DNA of 64,000 nucleotides, taken from Cryptomeria japonica. Its lineage: Eukaryota; Streptophyta; Pinopsida; Cupressales; Cupressaceae. The DNA lies in the NCBI RefSeq assembly GCF_030272615.1, contig NC_081413.1, positions 21,330,501-21,394,500 on the forward strand, written 5' to 3'. The notes beneath the pieces were generated by a model that was not told the DNA's origin, searched no databases, and was given only the letters and a program-made list of their open reading frames with translations. A program made the position numbers and the translations under genes. Position 1 is the first letter of the stretch. The number at the start of each line of letters is the position of its first letter. This document shows positions 10,123-22,563 of the stretch, piece by piece.

Positions 10123-10858
10123 TGGGAGTATAAGCATACACCCATACTTCCGATAAAGTACAAGGAAACAACATTGAAAGACTTTCACCACGTCAAGGAG
10201 GCAAGATACACCAAGCCCCTAGTGGACTAAGGATCTTACGACTTCGATTGACAAAGTAAAAGGGAAGATCATGAGGGAGAACTATGACTGTCAGTAGTAA
10301 GGTTCCCTCACTATGAGTCATGCAAGAAAAATACCAAAAATTTTCAAGGCAAAGCTAAGTTCGCCAAGAAATTTTCAAGTATCTTGAAGAGATATGGACA
10401 GAGTGTATGCCCCCTACGTTAAAGCGATCACACACGCCTCATCAGGAGTGATTGCTTTAAGATAGTGATACACATAAGAAATGAGAAGGGAAAGGAGCAT
10501 GTTATCACAAAGATTTAGCCCCCAAGTGTGAGATAAACCCAAGGATAATAGACACAAAACACAAATCATGAGGTGACTTCACTTTCCTCGGGGTTAGTAT
10601 GCTGTATGATAATTCATGTATATCATATGTATGTATGCATAATTGTTCTTCATTCCCCAATCAAGGAAGGTCACCTAGAAGAAGGGAACACATGTGTCTT
10701 TTGAGTCAACATGAGAGAGACCAAAAGAGATCTCAATGCTTTGCATCATCCTCAAGTAGACAACACTAAGGACAACAAATAGAAGAATAAGAATAACACG
10801 TAGAAGAAGTAACAAAAGATGTCAAGAAAGGAGGAGAGAGTCTGCTGTGCTAATGAAA
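10123..10858 (-). other. 3' untranslated region of element C
   Basis: This gene-free stretch lies between the end of the gag-protease frame and the polypurine tract. It is about 95% similar by eye to 18399-19120 of element D. It includes a GGCAAGACACACC-like segment and ATGTATGTATGCAT near 10630. I see no open frame or other signal. Confidence 0.6.
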
Positions 10859-13800
10859 CTAGTCTAGCACGTCATCCACCCCGTGATCTTACTGATCAAT
10901 ATTTCGGGAAGGTAGGAAACACGCTAGAGGAGGAACATCCAACACAGCAGATGGAGCTATCACAAGATCCAAACAAGGGCTATGTTCATGTTCCAAGCCA
11001 CGTTGTTCTTGTATAGGAGCTAGAATAAGTGCTTTAGAAAATTCGTTAGATAAATGGTTATCAATATCAACATATTCATATTCACTATCAGAAGCAAGAG
11101 AAGTAACATTTTCATCATGAATAACATTTTCATCTATATCATGATCAAGATTTATAAAAATAGGATCTTTAACTCACACAGGATCAAAACCATCATGCAT
11201 CTTATGCTTAGGAGATTTTGGCTCAATTTTCGGCTGAGGAGAAAAAGGAATAATACTAGCTGAAGGTGTTTTTGGAGATTGCAAAGTTTGAGAAGCAGCT
11301 ACACAAGCTCTAAGATGACACTTTCATCGACGTTCACGCGCAGAACGATTTCATCTAGTCTTAGTAGGAAGTTGAAAAGATTGAGGAGGAGGAATGTTCT
11401 CATCCTTATCACTTGGGTGTTTAGGTTGTGGTCTCTTAGGTTGGATGATAGGAGAAGAGGAAGGTCTCTTATCTTTATAAGAGGAAGGAGGAGGAACTGC
11501 TCCATATAAAGGAGGAATATTTGGTTTAGGAAGGAGACCAAGTCCATCATGGCGAGGAGGTATAGGTCTACTTTTAGAAAGTTTATTAGACATAGACATA
11601 GTCACATCCATAGGAATGGGTTGGGAATCTTCTTGAGGAAAGACATTAGTTTTATCTTTCAAAGGAAGAACTTCCTTCTCAAGAATGATAGGAATATCAA
11701 GTTTGGGTGCTCGAGGTTCACTTAGAGATAGGATCATATCTTTTTTCCACTTTTGATAAGATTTGAAAAGATGACCACTTCGTGGTGGAAGAGATTGGAA
11801 TTGTTTAGGCCAAAAATAATCAATAGGAACACTAGAAGTTCTTTCAGTTGGTTTAAAGAGACTATGATTGATAGTAACAACCTCACCATTATGGGGAAAT
11901 TTCAAACACTTCTGAATAGGAGAAGCAATAGCTTTCATGGAAGATAGCCAAGGATAGCCTAGCTTCACACGAAATTGTTCGGATGATGGAATAATAACAA
12001 AGCTCACATCAAGGGATTTGTTATGGACCTCAATAGGTAATGTAATAGAACCAATTGCAGGAGAAGAAAATGCATCAAATAATTTCACAACCACATTTGT
12101 TTTGTCATAGATCACTTGATTCAATTGCAAAGTAAAAAGAAATTCTTCAGTAATAACATTAACCATGCAAGAAGGATCAATAAGCACTCCATGGCAAGGT
12201 GTATTCTTGACTTTTGCAACTATATATAAAGGACCATCAGGTGCCCTGATAGTTTCACTGGAATCAAATGTGATGGAAGGTTCTTTAGGGATTTTTTGCT
12301 GCTCTACAAAGTTAATCACATTCGGAGTCATAGACACAAGACCATCAGGTGAGAAAGAGGAACCATTAGTCTCAATCACATTAGAGGTATGAGAAGGTAA
12401 TGGATCAGTAAAAATCTTAATATTTTGGTTAGGAAGAGCTACAGATGTGTTGCCTTTGTCATTCATACCTAAAACAGAGATAGTATTGTTATCAATCAAA
12501 TCTTGAATTTTACCCTTTAAAGCAAAACATTTTTCAGTATCATGCCCAGGTTGACGATGAAATTGACAAAAAGATTCCTTATCAAAATAGGGTGAATTAA
12601 TCTTTGCAGGATCTATTTGCTTTATAGGAGGGAGAGTAAGCACATTTTGTTCCAATAACTTATTCATAATACTATGCAATGATTCATTCAAAGGAGTAAA
12701 CTTTCTTTCTTTCTTGAAAAACTTAGAAATAGGAGGCACACCCGATGCTGCATTCACATTGTTGTTGATGATGTTTTCATTGAACTTAACGAACCCTCTG
12801 TTCGGTTTAAACTTCCCAAATGGTTGTTGACTACTATCACCCTTATCACTCAGAGCCATAGGATTTGCTTGTTCCATTTGACTCACAGTCAGTTGATAAT
12901 TGTGAAGAGTTGCACACAACTGTTGGAAAGAAGTAAACTCAGAAAACAAAAGTTTTTGTCTAATATCTTTTTGTAAATTAGAAATAAAGATTCTTTGAAT
13001 ATCATTTTCAGGTACTGGAAAAGAAATTTGAGCACACAAATGCTTATATCTACCAATGAAATCAGTCACTTTTTCTTTAACACCTTGTTTACAATGCATT
13101 AAATCAATCAAAGTAACTTTAGGACTTATATTGTTTTGAAATTGTTGAATAAGAGCATTTGCAAGTTGTTGGAAAGAAGTAATAGAATAGGAAGGCAATG
13201 AGCAATACCATTATAGAGCTTTATCTCTTAATGTTCTAGTAAACAATTTTGCAAGCAACCTTTGGTCATGAGCAAAATCGGTACATATTGTTTGAAAGGT
13301 CTTAACATGTGTTAGAGGATCACCTTTACCATTATAAAGCTCCAACTGCGGGATTTCAACATACTTAGGGGGGATAGCTCGAACAATGTCAAGAGAAAGT
13401 GGGCTCGCAACATCAAATGCGGGCACACTAAGCTTAGATTGATTCATAGAGGAAATTTGTTGCTGTAACGAAGAGACAGTTTGTGCAAGATTGTTAATGG
13501 TTGCTTCAGTCGAAGAGTTCATATTAGACATGTTAGATTGTGATGGAGGTATTATGTTATTGAAAGAAGGTATTGATTGAGAGTAAGGTGGTGGGACACT
13601 ATGATGGTTAGTCATAGGAGATGATTGGAAAAAAGGAGCACTACAAGGAGGAATGGAATGGTTGAATAAATTTCCCCCTTGCGTCATGTTCATTTGTGGA
13701 GATGTAATAGGGACACTCATTGAAGGAATGAATGAAGAAGTCAGATTGAATGAAGGAAGAGGGTTGATTGAAGAGGAAGGACTGCCTCCATGACTGGTGA

Positions 13801-14308
13801 TCATAGGTGGAATGTTTTGTATTGTAGTAGTCATTATGTTTGATGTAAAAGTGGGTATATTAGCAATAGAAGTTGTCAAAGGAATAGAATGATTGACTTG
13901 AGTAGGAGGTTGTGTATAACCTAAAGTTTTGGCACAACTCTTCATAGGCATCACATTTGAATCCACGATGTGTGCAATACTATGCAAAATATCAATTCCA
14001 TTCTTATCACTTTGAACCATATGTTTTAGACCCTCAATTAATGAAAGAGCTTGACTATCGAGGTATTCTCGAGACATCCATTGCTGAAAATCATCAAATT
14101 GGTTATCCAATTTCGAAAGTTGTTCTATAGAAACCTCATGGAGAGCTTCTTCATCATTAAGAGGATTAGAGGAATTACTTGTGTCCTCATTAAAAAGGCC
14201 ATTCAAATTAGGTTCCATCTCCTCGGTAATTAAACCTTGGAAAGACTTAATTCTAAGGCTTCGTCTAACGGGATTAGTGTAAGTAGGGCTTATTGTTGTA
14301 AAACTCAT
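10859..14308 (-). pseudogene. Gag-protease polyprotein of element C
   Basis: A single minus-strand frame of 1150 codons starts at ATG 14308 (MSFTTISPTYTNPVRRS) and ends at TAG 10859-10861. It has: a Ser/Pro/Met-rich N-terminal segment (about 150-290) ending in a short Gln-rich coil; a retrotransposon Gag core (about 320-470, GKGDPLTHVKTFQ); a knuckle-like motif (FCQFHRQPGHDTEKC, about 590); an aspartic-protease-like site (VLIDPSCMVNVI, about 715, with Pro-Ser in place of the usual Ser/Thr-Gly); a Pro-rich basic segment; and an acidic tail. Stops include TAA 13209-13211 (element D keeps Gln), a TGA near 11350, a TGA near 11313 also present in D, and a TAA near 10887. No frameshift is apparent, and no polymerase or integrase follows. 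Confidence 0.85.
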
Positions 14309-14445
14309 GCACTAGAGAGAGAGAGAATTTTGAATTTATTTTCAAATTTAGGGGTAGAAAATTTCAATAAAATCAACCAATCTCCTAGATTTAAGCTGTT
14401 AAATGCAATCACAACAATCTCCCAAAATTTTGGAAAAAATGTCAG

Positions 14446-14475
14446 GGACCGTGGCGAACGGAGTGCACACGGTCC
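14446..14475 (-). promoter_or_regulatory. Leader hairpin core, gag-proximal (element C)
   Basis: The motif runs exactly 30 nt. It has a perfect 8-bp stem (GGACCGTG with CACGGTCC) and a 14-nt loop that overlaps the palindrome GTGCAC. The equivalent copy in element D is 22691-22720. A role in RNA packaging or dimerisation is inference only. Confidence 0.6.
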
Positions 14476-15068
14476 TCGCAACTTTTTTCGAAATTTTCAG
14501 GGATGAAAGTTATGACGATTTTAAAGCTAATCTGAAAAAATTGAGTGATTTTATGATCTGTAGATAGGCCAAATTAAAGTTGCAATCTCAAAATTGAACC
14601 CTACCAAGATTGTTGAAAAATGCAAAATTTGAATTTTGAAAAAGAGAGGGAAACTGAAATTTTGAATTTTATGATTTTAGAGGGAATACTAAAAGCAATG
14701 CAAGCTTTGAAATTTAAAAGTTGACTCAATTTCATGCAAAATTCAATTTTGAAAGTGGAAATCAAAGTTGTTGCAATTAAACACTTAATTTCAAAAGTCA
14801 CAAATTGCAAAATTTGAATAAAGCACTGAAACTTTGAATGAATGCCAACACACTTTTCAGATTTAGGATAGTAAGAAACACAATTTTGACACAAAATTTC
14901 AATTTCAACAATTTTTTGAATGATTAGAAGCCTTAATCCAAGCAATCACTAGAGCAACTTTGACTTTAATTTTGAAAGTGTTAGAATTGATGAAATCAGC
15001 CAAGATTCTGGATTCTAGCAGAAAAATACAGTAAGATCTAGCTCCTGAAATTTTGGAAAAAATGTCGG

Positions 15069-15098
15069 GGACAATGGTACTCGGGGTGCACACAGTCC
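15069..15098 (-). promoter_or_regulatory. Leader hairpin core, LTR-proximal (element C)
   Basis: This is the second leader copy of the 30-nt GGAC...GTCC motif. Its inner stem is weaker (GGAC with GTCC), but it keeps the GTGCAC palindrome and the A/T outer stem. The equivalent in element D is 23313-23342. Confidence 0.5.
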
Positions 15099-15488
15099 TC
15101 GCAACTTTTTTCAAAATTTTCAAGGATGAGAGATATTATGATTTTGTTGTGGAATCCAAAGTTACAGCCGATTTGGAGGTGTTTTGATTAGTGAAATCAT
15201 CGGTCAAAGGTTGAATCAAGAGGGTTTTTTAAAAATTAGGGTTTTGACACTTAACCACTTAATTTTTAGAATTAAAGCACAAATATGAATTGATAATTTG
15301 CAATAGAAGGGTAGATCTGAAACAAGCATTAACAATTAAACATTTCACAAGCTCAATTACTAAAAAGAAAATTTAGGGTTTTTATGCAATTAACCTCTAA
15401 AATTTGCAAAAGATCAAACATGGAAATGTAATTAAGGAAGCAAAAAAATTTCAGATCTAACCATGAAAAATCAAAATTAGGATGTTCA

Positions 15489-16387
15489 CGATGTTGTCCT
15501 GCAAGTTTGAGTGAAAGTTGATGGGACAATGGCGCCTAGAGTGCACACGGTCCTCCGAAAAATCCGTGAAACGAAGGGGGATCTGTTCGTCTCTGCACAA
15601 GGGTTCCAAATCTTCAATTACAACCGCGTACCTGCAACCTACACACAAAAAAGAGAGGACGATTGGGGGGTTAGGGATTAGGGGTTTGCCTTCAAGTCAA
15701 ACCCCGGTTTTGGAATTAACCAAGAAATGAGAATGCTATAAATGTAAATGTTTGTAATGTAATCAAGTACTGATACCTTGTTGTAAGAATGTTTGTATTC
15801 TTACATGCGAAGGTGTAATGATGTTGTATGTTGTATGTTGTAAGTGATCTCCTCTTAAATGGTTGAATCCTTGTCTTGAATGCAACACTTAGCCTTGAAT
15901 GGAGACTTAGAATGCTCAATTGCTTGAAGGAATGCTTGAATGCTTGAATGTTTGAATGTTTGCCTATCGCTTCCGCCTCTTGTACACATATGTTTTTCCC
16001 TCCTTTTTCGTGAGGGGAAATGTAGTTTATATACTTGTCAATTAGGGTTAGAAGACTGATTTTTCCAATTTTAGGCCAACCTAGGAACATTATTTTCTAA
16101 ATTGCAAACTTAAAGACCCGATGCCCAACAAGAGACTGGGCCCAAAATAGGGCTAGGGACCAGGGCGTTGGGCGCCATGGTCCTGAGGGACCAGGGCACT
16201 GGGCGCCATGGTCCCACCTCTCGGGACAACAGGGTGCAAGGAGGATCAGGCCAAGGTGTAGAAAAGATGCAGTTTTTTGATGTCACAAACAGGTTTCGGG
16301 GTCTCCATTCAGGTTCAGTGTTGTGTCGCCATCGTGAAGACCCAAATGTATTCGAAATTACAAGTGTCACAATTTTACGACGCTACA
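15489..16387 (-). mobile_element. 5' LTR of element C, truncated
   Basis: This LTR matches 8848-10105 but lacks the roughly 360 bp nearest the internal region. Leader sequence ending GGATGTTCAC is joined directly to GATGTTGTCC inside the LTR. The deletion also removes the primer-binding site seen in element D (23724-23742). It carries two U3 hairpin units (16157-16183, 16188-16214) and one 30-nt motif (15524-15553). Confidence 0.85.
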
Positions 16388-16472
16388 CTGACATCTCTAC
16401 TTTTCCTCATAGATAGGTTAGAAACTGAAGCTCTAAATGCATATTCAAATTTTTGAATACTACCATCATAAC
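16388..16472 (-). pseudogene. Copia element F, gag piece 2
   Basis: This 85-bp slice of the F gag lies between elements C and E. It encodes a short Gag segment (YDGSIQKFEYAFRASVSNL) that joins piece 1 (ending at 40558) to piece 3 (starting at 8847). It is bounded by CTGAC (16388-16392, duplicated at 8843-8847) and ATAAC (16468-16472, duplicated at 40558-40562). Confidence 0.85.
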
Positions 16473-17182
16473 TGTTTATGGTGAAAATGGATAACAATAA
16501 TAACAATATTGAAAGGCTAAATGAATCCAACCACAAAACCCTAGCCTAACAATCAACAAAGATCCACCATAACATATGAAGATTACCTAAGACAATGCAA
16601 ATCACATGAAATCACAAAGATTATACCATCACATGTCCAATAGGGTTTTGATCTCCATTCTTCCTATCTCCATTGATCTTGCTTGATATATTTGCTCTCA
16701 GATTTTATATGCACAAGAGCTCAACAAAGAATGGAATGTGGTTGCAAGTAGGATCATAGTGTAGCCAAGTCCTTAAGATCAGTCATTAGGGTTTGATAAT
16801 GAAGAAAGCATCTCCTTAAATAGAAGACACAATATGAAATGGAGGGATAAGATTGAGAGGTGTAAAAAGAGAGGTCGGCTAGGATTAAAGGGTAGGTAAA
16901 AGAAATACCAAAATAATGAAAGAGGTAGGTAGTGTAGGAATTAAGAGATGAATGACATGTGTCATGTGTAGAAAAAGCTAATGAATTAATTAAATAAAAA
17001 AAGATTTATTTAATTGATAGAGGAAATGGGATAATTAAATAAATAAAATATTTATTTAATTTAGGAAAAGGATAATTTAAATAAATAAATGTATTTATTT
17101 AAATGAGAAATAAGGCTAGAAGAGGATAAATGAATTAATTAAAAAGATTTATTTAATTAATAGAAGAATTAGGCTTAGATAA
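16473..17182 (-). mobile_element. 3' LTR of element E, distal part
   Basis: This is the 710-bp part of the E 3' LTR, starting TGTTTATGGTGAAAATGG on the plus strand and ending at the element D insertion. The last five bases, GATAA, are the target duplication of D. It contains the paired TTAAATAAAT/ATTTATTTAA blocks at about 16985-17160. The remaining 53 bp are at 25028-25080. Confidence 0.93.
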
Positions 17183-18381
17183 TGTAAAGCGGAAAATTGA
17201 ACCCTAGTTGCTCTCCCCTCTTCCAACTCAAAGGAGAGAGAAGGGAGGTTACTAGGATTGATGGTTTTCACTTAGGGGAGACTTTACATTCAAAAGAGGG
17301 GTTGAAACCCACAAGATCCAATCCCATGCAATGCAAGATTGGATTCTAAATGAGTTTCAAGGGTTAAGATAGCAAGGCTACCCTCTTTTCTAAAGAATGT
17401 AGATAGAATAATTAAGCTAGGAATGCATGAAAAATGAGAAAGATTCGCTTATAAATAGAGATAGGGATATAGGATGAAGCTGCGGACCTGGAATTAGCAG
17501 TAAGATGTCGATACGGCACTGTCTTGCAAATTTGAGTGAAAGTTGACGGGACGATGGCACCCGGCGTGCACACGGTCCTCCGAAAAATCCGCGAAATGAA
17601 GGGGGATCTTTTCGTCTCTGCACAAGGATTCCAGATCTTCAATTTCAGCCACGTACCTGCAACCTACACATAGAAAAGTGAAGACGATTGGGGGGTTAGG
17701 GATTAGGGGTTTGCCCTTAGGTCAAACCCCAGTTTGGGAATTAACCAAGAAATGAGAAATGCTGTAAATGTAAATGATTGTAATGTAAAACAAGTACTAG
17801 TACCTTGTTGTAAGGATGTTTGTATCCTTATATGCGAAGGTATAGATGTTGTATGTTGTATGTTGTATGTTGTAAGTTGTATGTTGTAAGTGATATCCTC
17901 TTCAATGGTTGAATCCTTGACTTGAATGCAACACTTAGCCTTGAATGGAGACTTAGAATGATCAATTGCTTGAAGAATGCTTGAATGCTTGAATGCTTGA
18001 GTATCGTTTCCATGCTTTTTCCGTCTATCCAAATGAGAGAGGAAAATGTAGTTTATATACTTGTCAATTAGGGTTGATAGACTGATTTTTCCGACCTTAG
18101 GCCAACCAAGAAATGTTATTTTCCAATTTGCAAACAAAAAGACCTGAAGCCCCATAGGAGACCGGGCCCAAAATAGGACCAGGGACCAGGGCGCTGGGCA
18201 CTCTGGTCCCACCTCCCGGGACAGTAGGGTGCAACGAGGGTCAGGCCAGGGTGCTGGAAAAATGTAGTTTTTGATGTCGTGGACAAGTTTCAGGGTCTCC
18301 ATTTAGGTTCCATGTTGCGTCGCCATCATGAAGACCGAAATGTAGTCGAAATTGCAAGTGTCACAATTTTAGAATGCTACA
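17183..18381 (-). mobile_element. 3' LTR of element D
   Basis: This 1199-bp LTR has a single U3 hairpin unit (18183-18209), a TATA box near 18050 (TATATAAAC on the minus strand) and one 30-nt GGAC...GTCC motif (17549-17578). The polypurine tract (AAAGTGGTGGCTAAA on the minus strand) follows at 18382-18398. Its length differs from the 5' LTR through repeat-number differences. Confidence 0.9.
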
Positions 18382-18398
18382 TTTAGCCACCACTTTAG

Positions 18399-19120
18399 TG
18401 GGTATAGGCGTACGCTCATACTTCCGGTAAAGTACAAGGAAACAACATTGAAAGACTTTCACCACGTCAAGGAGGCAAGACACACCAAGCCCCCAGTGGA
18501 CTAAGGATCTTACGACTTCAATTGACAAAGTAAAAGGGAAGATCACGAGGGAGAACCATGACTGTTAGTAGTAAGGTTCCCTCACTATGAGTCATGCAAG
18601 AAAAATACCAAAAATTTTCAAGGCAAAGCTAAGTTCGCCAAGAAATTTTCAAGTATCCTAAAGGGATAGACGGGGTGTATGCCCCCTACGTTAAAGTGAT
18701 CACACACGCCTCAACGGGGGTGATTGCTTTAATGTAGTGATACATAAGAAATGAGAAAGGAAAGGAGCACGTTATCACAAAGATTTAGCCCCCAAGTGTG
18801 AGATAAACCCAAGGATAATAGACACAAAACACAAAGCACGAGGTGACTTCGCTTTCCTCGGGGTTAGTATGCTATATGATGATTCATGTATATCATATGT
18901 ATGTATGCATAATTGTTCTTCATTCCCCAATCAAGGAAAGTCACCTAGAAGAAGGGAACACATGTGTCTTTTGAGTCAACATGAGAGAGACCAAAAGAGA
19001 TCTCAATGCTTTGCATCATCCTCAAGTAGACAACACTAAGGAAAACAAATAGAAGAATGAGAATAACATATAGAAGAAGTAACAAAAGAGAGGAGGAGAG
19101 AATCTGCTATCATAATGTAA
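18399..19120 (-). other. 3' untranslated region of element D
   Basis: This is the counterpart of 10123-10858 in element C. No open frame, RNA gene or repeat beyond the shared element sequence is seen. Confidence 0.6.
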
Positions 19121-22100
19121 CTACTCTAGCACATCATCTACCCCCCGATCTTGCTGATCAATGTTTCGGAAAGGCAGGGAACATGCTAGAGGAGGAACAT
19201 CCAACACAGCAGATGGAGCTATCACAAGATCCAAACAAGGGCTATGTTCATGTTCCAAGCCACGTTGTTCTTGTCTAGGAGCTAGGATAAGTGCTTTAGA
19301 AAATTCGTTAGATAAATGGTTATCAATATCAACAAGTTCATATTCACTATCAGAAGCAAGAGAAGTAACATTTTCATCATGAATAACATTTTCATCTATA
19401 TCATCATCAAGATTTATAAAAAAAGGATCTTTAACTTGCATAGGATCAAGACCATCATGCATCTTATGTTTAGGAGATTTTGGCTCAATTTCTGATTGAG
19501 GAGAAAATGGAATAATGCTTGTTGAAGGTGTTTTTGGAGATTGCAAAGTTTGAGAAGCAGTTGCTTGAGCTCTAAGATGACGCTTTCATCGGCGTTCACA
19601 TGCAAAATGATTTCGTCTAGTCTTAGTAGGAAGTGGAGAAGATTGAGGAGGAGGAATTTTCTCATCCTTATCACTTGGGTGTTTAGGTTGTGGTCTCTTA
19701 GGCTGGATAATAGGAGAAGAAGAAGGTCTCTTCTCTCTATAAAAGGAAGGAGGAGGAACTGCTCCATATAAAGGAGGAATATTTGGTTTAGGAAGGAGAC
19801 CAAGTCCATCATGACGAGGAGGTATAGGTCTGCTTTTAGGAAGTTTATTAGGCATAGACATAGTCACATCCATAGGAATAGGTTGGGAATCTTCTTGAGG
19901 AAAGACATTAGTTTTATCTTTCAAAGGAAGAACTTCCTTCTCAAGAATGATAGGAATATCAAGTTTGGGTGTTCTAGGTTCACTTAGAGATAAGATCATA
20001 TCTGTTTTCCACTTTTGATAAGATTTGAAAAGATGATCACTACGCGGGGGAAGAGATTGGAATTGTTTAGGCCAAAAATAATCAATAGGAACACTAGAAG
20101 TTCTTTCAGCTAGTTTAAAGAGACTATGATTGACAGTAACAACTTCACCATTATGGGGAAATTTCAAACACTTGTGAATAGGAGAAGCAATAGCTTTCAT
20201 GGAAGATAGCCAAGGTTAGCCAAGCTTCACACGAAATTGTTTGAATGAAGGAATAATAGCAAAGCTCACATCAAGGGATTTGTTATGGACCTTAATAGGT
20301 AATGTAATAGAACCAATTGCAGGAGAAGAAAATGCATCAAATAATTTCACAACCACATTTGTTTTGTCATAGATCACTTGATTCAATTGCAAAGTAAAAA
20401 GGAATTGTTCAGTAATAACATTAACCATGCACGAAGGATCAATAAGCACTCCACGGCAAGGTGTATTCTTGACTTTTGCAACTATGTATAAAGGACCATC
20501 AGGTGCCCTGATAGTTTCACTAGAATCAAATTGATGGAAGGTTCTTTAGGGTTTTCTTGCTGCTCTACAAAGTTAATCACATTCGGAGTCATAGACACAA
20601 GACCATCAGATGAGAAAGAGGAATCATTAGTCTCAATCGCATTAGAGGTATGAGAAGGTAATGGATCAGTAAAAATCTGAAGATTTTGGTTAGGAGGAGC
20701 TACAGATGTGTTGCCTTTATCATTCACTCTAGAAATAGAGATAGTATTATTATCAATCAAATCTTGAATTTTACCCTTTAAAGCAAAACATTTTTCAGTA
20801 TCATGCCTAGGTTGACGATGAAATTGACAAAAAGATTTGTTATCAAAATAGGGTGAATTAATCTTTGCAGGATCTATTTGCCTTATAGGAGGAAGAGTAC
20901 GCACATTTTGTTCCAATAACTTATTCATAATACTATGCAATGATTCATTCAAAGGAGTATACTTTCTTTCTTTCTTGAAAAACTTAGAAATAGGAGGCAC
21001 ACCTGATGCTGCATTCACATTGTTGTTGATGATGTTTTCATTGAATTTGATGGAATCTCTGTTCGGTTTAAACTTTCCAAATGGTTGTTGACTGCTATCA
21101 CCCTTATCACTTGGAGCCATAGGATTTGCTTGTTCCATTTGACTCACAGGCAGTTGATAATTGTGAAGAGTTGCACACAACTGTTGGAAAGAAGTAAACT
21201 CAGAAAATAGAAGTTTGTCTCGAATATCTTTTTGTAAATTGGAAATAAAGATTCTTTGAATATCATTGTCAGGCACTGGAAAAGAAATTTGAGCATACAA
21301 ATGCTTATATCTACCAATGAAATCAGTCACTTTTTCTTTAACACCTTGTTTACAATGCATTAAATCAATCAAAGTAACTTTAGGACTTATATTATTTTGA
21401 AATTGTTGAATGAAAGCATTTGCAAGTTGTTCAAAAGAAGTAATAGAATAAGAAGGCAATGAGCAATACCATTGTAGGGCTTTATCTCTTAATGTTCTAG
21501 TAAACAGTTTTGCAAGCAACCTTTGGTCATAAGCAAAATCGGTACAAATTGTTTGAAAAGTCTTAACATGTGTTAGAGGATCACCTTTACCATTATAAAG
21601 CTCCAAATGCGGGATTTCAACATGTTTAGGAGGGATAGCTTGAACAATTTCAAGAGAAAGTGGGCTCGCAACATCAAATGTGGGCACACTAAACTTAGAT
21701 TGATTCATAGAAGCAATTTGTTGCTATAAAGAAGAGACAGTTTGTGCAAGATTGTTAATGGTCGCTTCAGTCGAAGAATTCATATTAGATGTGTTAGATT
21801 GAGATGGAGGTGTTATGTTATTGAAAGAAGGTAGAGAGTAAGGTGGCGGGACACTATGATAGTTAGTCATAGGAGAGGATTGGAAAGGAGGAACACTACA
21901 AGGAGGAATGGAATGGTTGAATGAATTGCCACCTTGCATCATGTTCATTTGTGGAGATGTAATAGGAACACTCATTGAAGGAATGAATGAAGAAGTCGGA
22001 TTGAATGAAGGAAGAGGGTTAATTGAAGAGGAAGGATTGCCCCCATGACTGGTGATCATAGGCGGAATGTCTTGTATAGAAGTAGCCATTATGTTTGATG

Positions 22101-22563
22101 TAAAGGTAGGTATGCTAGCAATAGAAGTTGTCAAAGGAATAGAATGATTGACTTGAGTGGGAGGTTGTGTATAACCTAAAGTTTCGGCACAACTCTTTAT
22201 AGGCATCACATTCGAATCCACAATGTGTGCAATACCATGAAAAATATCAATTCCATTCTTATCACTTTGAAGCATATGTTTTAGACCCTCAATTAAAGGA
22301 AGAGCTTGACTATCGGGGTATTCTTGAGACATCCATTGTCGAAAATCATCAAATTGATTATCCAATTTCAAAAGTTGTTCTACAGAAACCTCATGGAGAG
22401 CTTCTTCATCATTAGGAGGATTAGAGGAATTACCCATGTCCTCGTTAAAAAGGCTATTCAAATTAGGTTCCATCTCCTCGGTAATTAAACCTCGGAAAGA
22501 CTTAATTCTACGGCTTCGTCTAACGGGAATAGTGTAAGTAGGGCTTATTGTTGTAAAACTCAT
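19121..22563 (-). pseudogene. Gag-protease polyprotein of element D
   Basis: This matches the element C polyprotein end to end (ATG 22563). Defects are a TAG at 21721-21723 (CAG context), a one-nucleotide deletion near 20530 that shifts the frame, a TAA at 20216-20218 (TAT in C), and a TGA near 19586 that is also in C (ERR-stop-K). Length fits exactly: relative to C it lacks 6 nt near 21835 and the single base. The Gag core lies at about 21600-21300 and the knuckle-like motif (FCQFHRQPRHDTEKC) at about 20840. The protease-like site VLIDPSCMVNVI (about 20450) keeps the unusual Pro-Ser. The intact Gln where C has a stop shows that the two copies decayed independently. Confidence 0.85.

Larger units (their letters stand above)
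14309..15488 (-). other. Leader of element C with two long hairpins
   Basis: This AT-rich leader lies between the damaged 5' LTR and gag. It contains two copies of an extended inverted repeat (about 14423-14505 and 15045-15125). Each is built from an A/T outer stem (AAAATTTTGGAAAAAA against TTTTTTCGAAATTTT) around a 30-nt GGAC...GTCC core. No gene is seen; short open frames here are AT-rich noise. Confidence 0.65.
8848..16387 (-). mobile_element. Element C: non-autonomous gypsy-like retrotransposon (gag-protease only)
   Basis: This 7540-bp element is flanked by the 5-bp direct duplication CTGAC (8843-8847 and 16388-16392). Its LTR ends are TGTAGC...TTTACA in element orientation. The polypurine tract is next to the 3' LTR at 10106-10122. 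The internal region encodes Gag and an aspartic-protease-like domain. No reverse transcriptase, RNase H or integrase is present, so it would have to move in trans (TR-GAG type organisation). It interrupts the copia F gag. The 5' LTR is truncated and the primer-binding site is deleted. Confidence 0.9.

Noticed and set aside
17703-18302. 199-codon minus-strand frame in the D LTR
   Set aside because: It covers U3 hairpin repeats, the TATA region and TTGAATGCTTGAATG-type repeats. The equivalent frames in the other three LTRs are broken in different ways, and no domain is present.
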